NCBI GenBank assembly: GCA_030666885.1
Contig: DAOUWY010000092.1
Span: 1 to 7,340, forward strand
Origin: Methanosarcinales archaeon
GTDB lineage: Archaea; Halobacteriota; Methanosarcinia; Methanosarcinales; Methanocomedenaceae
Length of the DNA: 7,340 bases
Direction of reading: 5' to 3'
The first letter of the stretch is position 1. The number at the start of each line of letters is the position of its first letter. The translations under genes were made by a program, and so were the position numbers. Below the pieces are notes generated by a model. That model searched no databases, was not told the origin of the DNA, and was given only the letters and a program-made list of their open reading frames with translations. Of this stretch, positions 4,491 to 7,340 are shown piece by piece.

Positions 4491-6302
4491 ATGCAACCTG
4501 CCGGAAATATCCATGATCCCCTGCACGGGCATATTCCCATAAGCCACCTGGAGTCACTTCTTATCGGGACCCGTGAGGTGCAGCGTCTGCGGCGTATCCA
4601 GCAGTTGGGGCTTGCAGATATTGCATTTCCCGGCGCCAACCACACCAGGTATGAGCACAGCATAGGTGCTATGTATGTGGCAAACCTTATCGCACGGACC
4701 CTGGGACTGGATGAAACTGAAGTGCAGAAGGTAAGGATAGCTGCATTGCTGCACGATGTAGGGCATTCCGCGTTCTCCCATTCTGTAGAGGCAGTACTGG
4801 CAAGGAACCCGGATTATATGCCTGTGATAAACGGGATACGATTTTCCAGCCACGAGACGTTCACGGCCCACATTATTACAAATAATTTCCCAATGTATGA
4901 CAGCATAGCCAGTGAGGTGATATCCCAATTCGGGGTCGATGCCAACGTTTTCTTCAAAGAGGTCTCTGCTATGGCTACAGGGGATGTTGAGAATTCAGGG
5001 AAACCTTACCTATCCCAGATAGTGTCTGGTGATATCGATGCCGACAGGATCGATTTTCTCATGCGTGATTCATACCACACAGGTGTGTCCCTGGGACTAA
5101 TCGATGTGGAACAGATCGTAGGCAGCCTGAGCCTGGACCAGAACCGCATTGTGCTGGGCGGTACTGACAGTTATGAGGAAGATATGGCCATTGCGGCAGC
5201 AGAATCAATGCTTATTGCCCGCTCACACCACTATTCTGCCATCATCCACAATCCTGTAACCCAGAGCGTTCGTGCAATGTTGCTCAGGGCCCTGGAAGAT
5301 ACCCTTGATGCGATGGAGGATCGCACTGCCATTGTACTGAGTGTCTCTGAGTTCTTCACTATCTTCAATGACGGTGACCTGCTGGATTTCATCAGGCAGC
5401 AAGGTCCCCCTTCTGCAGGGGATATGCTCCAGCGCATCAGGGAAGGAAGGATATGTAATACAGCCATCCGGTTCAACCAGAAAACACTAAAACCCAGTAT
5501 AAGGATGGCACTGTCCACTATTGCGCGCTATGGTGCTGCCAAGAAGATGTTCGAACGGGAATTGGGCAAGCGCTTGTCCCGGCATTATGGCATACCTGTG
5601 CTGATCGACCTGTCCGTAGCAAAAGGTGTACCTAAGGGCACCCGTATCCTGAGGGGGGGAGAGGAACACTTCCTATACGACGAATCTGCCCTTGCCAATG
5701 GTCTTGTAAGGTCAATATCCCGCCAGATTTCCCTGTGTGTGTTCTCAGGAATTAAACCAGGGGAACTGGAGGTCATATCCGATGACATACTGGCCACGAT
5801 CGAGGAGCTGTCCCCTGACCTCTTACGTTTTATAAGGAACGAGAAATACCTGAACATCGAAGGCGTTATGCTGCTGTTCTACTGCCTGCATAACATGTTC
5901 TCGAAGGAAGATGGTACGCGATTGTTGATCCCGCGCATCAGGAATATCACCTGCCTGTACGAGTTGGTCAGGCACCTGGGACAGCAGGAACGACTGCGTA
6001 ACCTGCTGGATTACCGGTTCCATGACAGGTACGGTTTTCCCTATTCGGACAGCTTGTTCGAGGATATCCAGAAATTGACAGCCATGGGCTTGGTGGATGA
6101 GGACCTGCGTTATTATGATATGAATGGTCACTGGTCCCAGAGATATGAATATGTGCTGACAAAGGAAGGTGTGGAGTACGGGAAGAGTATCGCACGGTAT
6201 TATCCCAGGGATATGGAACAAATATCAGATTACCTGGACCGGCACAAACACGAGATACCCAGGGATATGGTTTACATACACGCTCACAGGTACAACAGGT
6301 AA
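4491..6302 (+). CDS. HD-domain phosphohydrolase (dGTPase/SAMHD1-like) with C-terminal winged-helix-like extension
   Basis: A 603-residue cytoplasmic protein. The N-terminal part is an HD-superfamily phosphohydrolase of the COG1078/SAMHD1 type. H56 lies in TRYEHSIG, H88-D89 in ALLHDVGHSAFSH, H121-E122 in SSHETFTAHI, and D185 in GDIDADRIDFLMRD. All metal and catalytic positions are present. Related enzymes hydrolyse dNTPs to nucleoside and triphosphate, often with dGTP as substrate or activator. The substrate here is not proven. The region about 230-420 continues the helical core. The extra tail (about 440-603), with YGFPYSDSLFEDIQKLTAMGLV (514-535, shown to mark the region) and YEYVLTKEG (552-560), resembles a winged-helix or YwgA-like module, making the protein longer than simple bacterial homologues. 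No Shine-Dalgarno sequence precedes the ATG, but the first residues GNIHDPLHGHI match the usual HD family beginning, so this start is likely. Confidence 0.9.
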   Translation: MQPAGNIHDPLHGHIPISHLESLLIGTREVQRLRRIQQLGLADIAFPGANHTRYEHSIGAMYVANLIARTLGLDETEVQKVRIAALLHDVGHSAFSHSVEAVLARNPDYMPVINGIRFSSHETFTAHIITNNFPMYDSIASEVISQFGVDANVFFKEVSAMATGDVENSGKPYLSQIVSGDIDADRIDFLMRDSYHTGVSLGLIDVEQIVGSLSLDQNRIVLGGTDSYEEDMAIAAAESMLIARSHHYSAIIHNPVTQSVRAMLLRALEDTLDAMEDRTAIVLSVSEFFTIFNDGDLLDFIRQQGPPSAGDMLQRIREGRICNTAIRFNQKTLKPSIRMALSTIARYGAAKKMFERELGKRLSRHYGIPVLIDLSVAKGVPKGTRILRGGEEHFLYDESALANGLVRSISRQISLCVFSGIKPGELEVISDDILATIEELSPDLLRFIRNEKYLNIEGVMLLFYCLHNMFSKEDGTRLLIPRIRNITCLYELVRHLGQQERLRNLLDYRFHDRYGFPYSDSLFEDIQKLTAMGLVDEDLRYYDMNGHWSQRYEYVLTKEGVEYGKSIARYYPRDMEQISDYLDRHKHEIPRDMVYIHAHRYNR

Positions 6303-6349
6303 TATGGAAAAATGAAGGTGTTGAGAGCTTGAATCCCCTCCCTGGAATG

Positions 6350-6441
6350 TTCTTTTACTCTACTCTACTCTACTTCTTTCCTTTCTTTTATTTTCCTATC
6401 CTCTACACTCCACTTCTTTATACTCTATTACCCTAAACCCT
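6350..6441 (+). terminator. G-free pyrimidine tract, probable terminator region
   Basis: For 92 consecutive nucleotides the plus strand contains no G. It is mostly C and T, with T-rich cores such as CTTTCTTTTATTTTCC (6381-6396) and the pentamer TACTC three times in tandem at 6356-6370. It starts 48 nt after the HD gene stop. Archaeal transcription terminates at T-rich non-template tracts, so it probably ends that transcript. The length and strictness of the G exclusion go beyond a normal terminator. Confidence 0.5.
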
Positions 6442-6536
6442 GCGCCTCATCAGATAAACCATTAGTAACCCTAACTCGGACAAGCTGAAACCAAACAGGA
6501 ATGGTCTCCATTTTACAATTTCCGAATTGAAATTGC

Positions 6537-6799
6537 TTATTTCAATAAACCCTCCGGTAATTCAACGCGGTCACGTTGATAACCGATAATTTGTTGTTTG
6601 ACGGCGAGATATTCTGCTTATGAGCAGTGAAAAGTTTGTTATAAGACGATGTTCTACCTATTGGTAGTGCTTGGAAATACGCTATCTGCATAGAATAAAG
6701 TTTCGAAAATATCACTCCCAAATTTCATCGCTCAGAACTTGCTTCAGCTAATGCTTTATAGAATAGATGAAAATTTTGAGACTTTTTATTATTTTCTGG
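6537..6799 (-). pseudogene. Possible decayed gene of unknown function
   Basis: I do not recognise this. On the minus strand three segments look like coding sequence but do not join. The first runs 6799-6728 and includes HLFYKALAEASSER. It ends in a TGA that overlaps an ATG in the next frame (6728). The second, 6728-6654, reads MKFGSDIFETLFYADSVF and then PSTTNR before TAG. After two further in-frame TAA codons the third, 6617-6537, contains EYLAVKQQIIGYQRDRVE and ends PEGLLK-stop. The second and third share one frame. The alternative frame is open from 6724 to 6542 (49 codons from the ATG at 6691), so a small intact ORF there cannot be excluded. Two explanations are possible: an eroded gene, or chance open frames over structured DNA. 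Confidence 0.3.
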
Positions 6800-6936
6800 T
6801 TACACTTATTAATCAGTTCTGTTAACCTCGGATGAACATGGATGAACACGGATACTACATGCGAAATCTGCGTTCATTTGTGTTTATCTGCGGTTTGTTA
6901 TAATTTAAAAGACCAGAAAAAATTTTAAAGACTCAA
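6776..6936. mobile_element. MITE-like element with imperfect terminal inverted repeats
   Basis: The ends are inverted repeats of 25 nt with about 20 matches: TTGAGACTTTTTATTATTTT plus CTGGT at 6776-6800, and ACCAGAAAAAATTTTAAAGA plus CTCAA at 6912-6936. Between them lies the hairpin repeat 6829-6890. At 161 bp and with no gene of its own, this has the form of a miniature inverted-repeat element. I see no clear target-site duplication. The right end coincides with the place where the small antitoxin-like gene loses its expected C-terminus. Confidence 0.4.
6829..6890. repeat. Imperfect hairpin repeat, relative of 1095-1168
   Basis: The left arm CGGATGAACATGGATGAACA continues to CGGAT (6829-6853). 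The right arm 6866-6890 is its partner at 17 of 25 positions. All differences are transitions, mostly G/A, so many remain G-U pairs in RNA. It shares the CACGGAT unit with the left-flank hairpin, and ATCTGCGGTT (6886-6895) also occurs at 978-987. Confidence 0.65.
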
Positions 6937-7069
6937 GCGTATCTCGGGAATCTTCATTAGCAGCTTCGTCTTCGGCAATGGCTTCTTCGTCAGTTTGGTT
7001 CTCATAATGCACTAAAACACGCTGCACCTGCTCTTCATTCCATCCTGTTGGGAGTTTATTCGATCTCAT
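6905..7069 (-). CDS. Small acidic antitoxin-like protein, probably C-terminally truncated
   Basis: A 54-codon gene with a clear ribosome-binding site: GGAG (7073-7076) lies 3 nt before the ATG. The product begins MRSNKLPTGWNEEQVQRVLV, then HYENQTDEEAIAEDEAANED. From memory this resembles small proteins of about 70-90 residues with a PxGW-EE-V-RVL-HYE-QT-EEA-AEDEA pattern, found widely in bacteria and often treated as antitoxin candidates. Here the conserved part stops at about residue 43. The remaining SLKFFLVF tail is encoded by the inverted-repeat end of the MITE-like element (6912-6936) and a few bases beyond it. The C-terminus was therefore probably replaced by an insertion or deletion. 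No toxin gene is visible downstream. Expression is plausible, but function is doubtful. Confidence 0.6.
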   Translation of the reverse strand: MRSNKLPTGWNEEQVQRVLVHYENQTDEEAIAEDEAANEDSRDTLESLKFFLVF

Positions 7070-7137
7070 TTTCTCCTTTTAATACGTCTTCGGTGAGCCA
7101 TCAGTGCTTTTCCTGATAAATCGTATGCTGTTATCAT
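7066..7137 (-). CDS. Possible 23-codon upstream ORF
   Basis: Just before the antitoxin-like gene a short ORF reads MITAYDLSGKALMAHRRRIK then RRK. Its TGA overlaps the next ATG as ATGA (7066-7069). The ribosome-binding site of the downstream gene lies within its last codons, which encode the basic RRIKRRK tail. It could be a real tiny protein, a leader peptide coupled to the next gene, or the tail of an eroded gene. A TGA lies in frame at 7153-7155, five codons before this ATG. Unrecognised. Confidence 0.3.
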   Translation of the reverse strand: MITAYDLSGKALMAHRRRIKRRK

Positions 7138-7164
7138 AAATATACCCTCTATTCAAGCCTTATG

Positions 7165-7340
7165 CTTTCGCATCTTCTGCGGCACTGGATGCGACACAAA
7201 CGCTGGCGGGCGTTGGATGGGTGCCACAATTTCGTGGGCGGCGGCGGGGATTTCCGGGCGAACCGCAGTCGAGTACGGCGACCGTGGCGTGCGGTATGTG
7301 TATATCGCCGCCGCCCGGCCAGCATGCCGGATCATGGGGG
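7165..7340. other. GC-rich island at the right edge, open on both strands
   Basis: This is a strongly GC-rich block against AT-rich DNA, similar in character to 703-833. On the minus strand a frame is open from the edge to a TGA at 7153, with an ATG at 7335 and product text such as AAAIYTYRTPRSPYSTAVRP ending KMRKHKA. On the plus strand another frame is open to the edge and contains WRAVCVYRRRPASMPDHG. Arginine- and proline-rich open frames on both strands are common in GC-rich repeats, so neither is called as a gene. The minus frame could also be the 3' end of a gene entering from the right. Confidence 0.35.

Larger units (their letters stand above)
6303..6904. other. Spacer without intact gene: hairpins and decayed coding
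   Basis: After the pyrimidine tract come several short hairpins: ATTGAAAT/ATTTCAAT (6526-6546), CAACG/CGTTG inside CGGT/ACCG (6555-6585), CTGCT/AGCAG (6614-6627) and CTACC/GGTAG (6654-6667). Minus-strand coding-like fragments run over the same stretch (6537-6799), followed by the MITE-like element. No intact ORF with start and stop looks convincing. Confidence 0.5.

Noticed and set aside
4554..6221. Minus-strand open frames inside the HD gene
   Set aside because: They are antisense to intact catalytic motifs and none resembles a known family.
6654..6728. Pyrrolysine read-through of the TAG at 6654-6656
   Set aside because: Two TAA codons follow in the same frame, which pyrrolysine cannot explain. 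Decay or chance is simpler.
7153..7335. 60-codon minus-strand ORF at the right edge as a gene
   Set aside because: The opposite strand is also open. The product is a low-complexity Ala/Pro/Arg sequence and no ribosome-binding site is visible before the edge.

Overview
The window looks archaeal, most likely from the Methanosarcinales or a related methane-metabolising (ANME-type) lineage. The reasons are: an intron-containing tRNA-Arg gene whose intron folds into an archaeal bulge-helix-bulge splice motif; AT-rich TATA/box A promoters with few Shine-Dalgarno sites; a DUF1699 protein, a family I know only from methanogens of this group; and a CobD with the cysteine-rich C-terminal extension typical of methanogen enzymes. 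The assignment is inferred from gene content, not from a marker gene.

Layout. Positions 11-621 (minus) hold a complete VapB/VapC-type toxin-antitoxin pair with a 4-nt overlap and a tandem direct repeat over its promoter. Positions 622-1255 hold no convincing gene. They contain a GC-rich island, a short tandem repeat, and dispersed hairpin repeats built on CACGGAT/ATCCGTG units. Positions 1256-3651 (minus) are a two-gene cobamide operon, cobD then cbiB, joined by an ATGA overlap. CobD makes (R)-1-amino-2-propanol O-phosphate (its C-terminal domain may also phosphorylate the threonine precursor), and membrane protein CbiB attaches this aminopropanol arm to adenosylcobyric acid. The 163-nt divergent spacer 3652-3814 carries two opposed box A elements with a 7-bp inverted repeat between them. 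It is followed by the DUF1699 gene (3815-4225, plus), which converges on the intron-bearing tRNA-Arg(UCG) gene (4257-4364, minus). A second divergent spacer (4365-4490), again with an inverted repeat between opposed promoters, leads to a 603-residue HD phosphohydrolase with a C-terminal winged-helix-like extension (4491-6302, plus).

Right flank, 6303-7340, is accessory or decaying DNA. It holds a 92-nt stretch with no G on the plus strand, several hairpins, coding-like minus-strand fragments interrupted by stops, and a hairpin repeat enclosed by 25-nt imperfect inverted repeats (MITE-like, 6776-6936). That element runs into the 3' end of a small acidic, probably truncated, antitoxin-like gene (6905-7069), which has a clear ribosome-binding site and is overlapped by a 23-codon upstream ORF. 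A second GC-rich island, open in both directions, reaches the right edge.

The central part (1256-6302) is ordinary core metabolism and housekeeping. The most unusual parts are the paired inverted-repeat operators, the fusion architectures of CobD and the HD protein, the split tRNA with a mismatched splice helix, and the repeat-riddled flanks.
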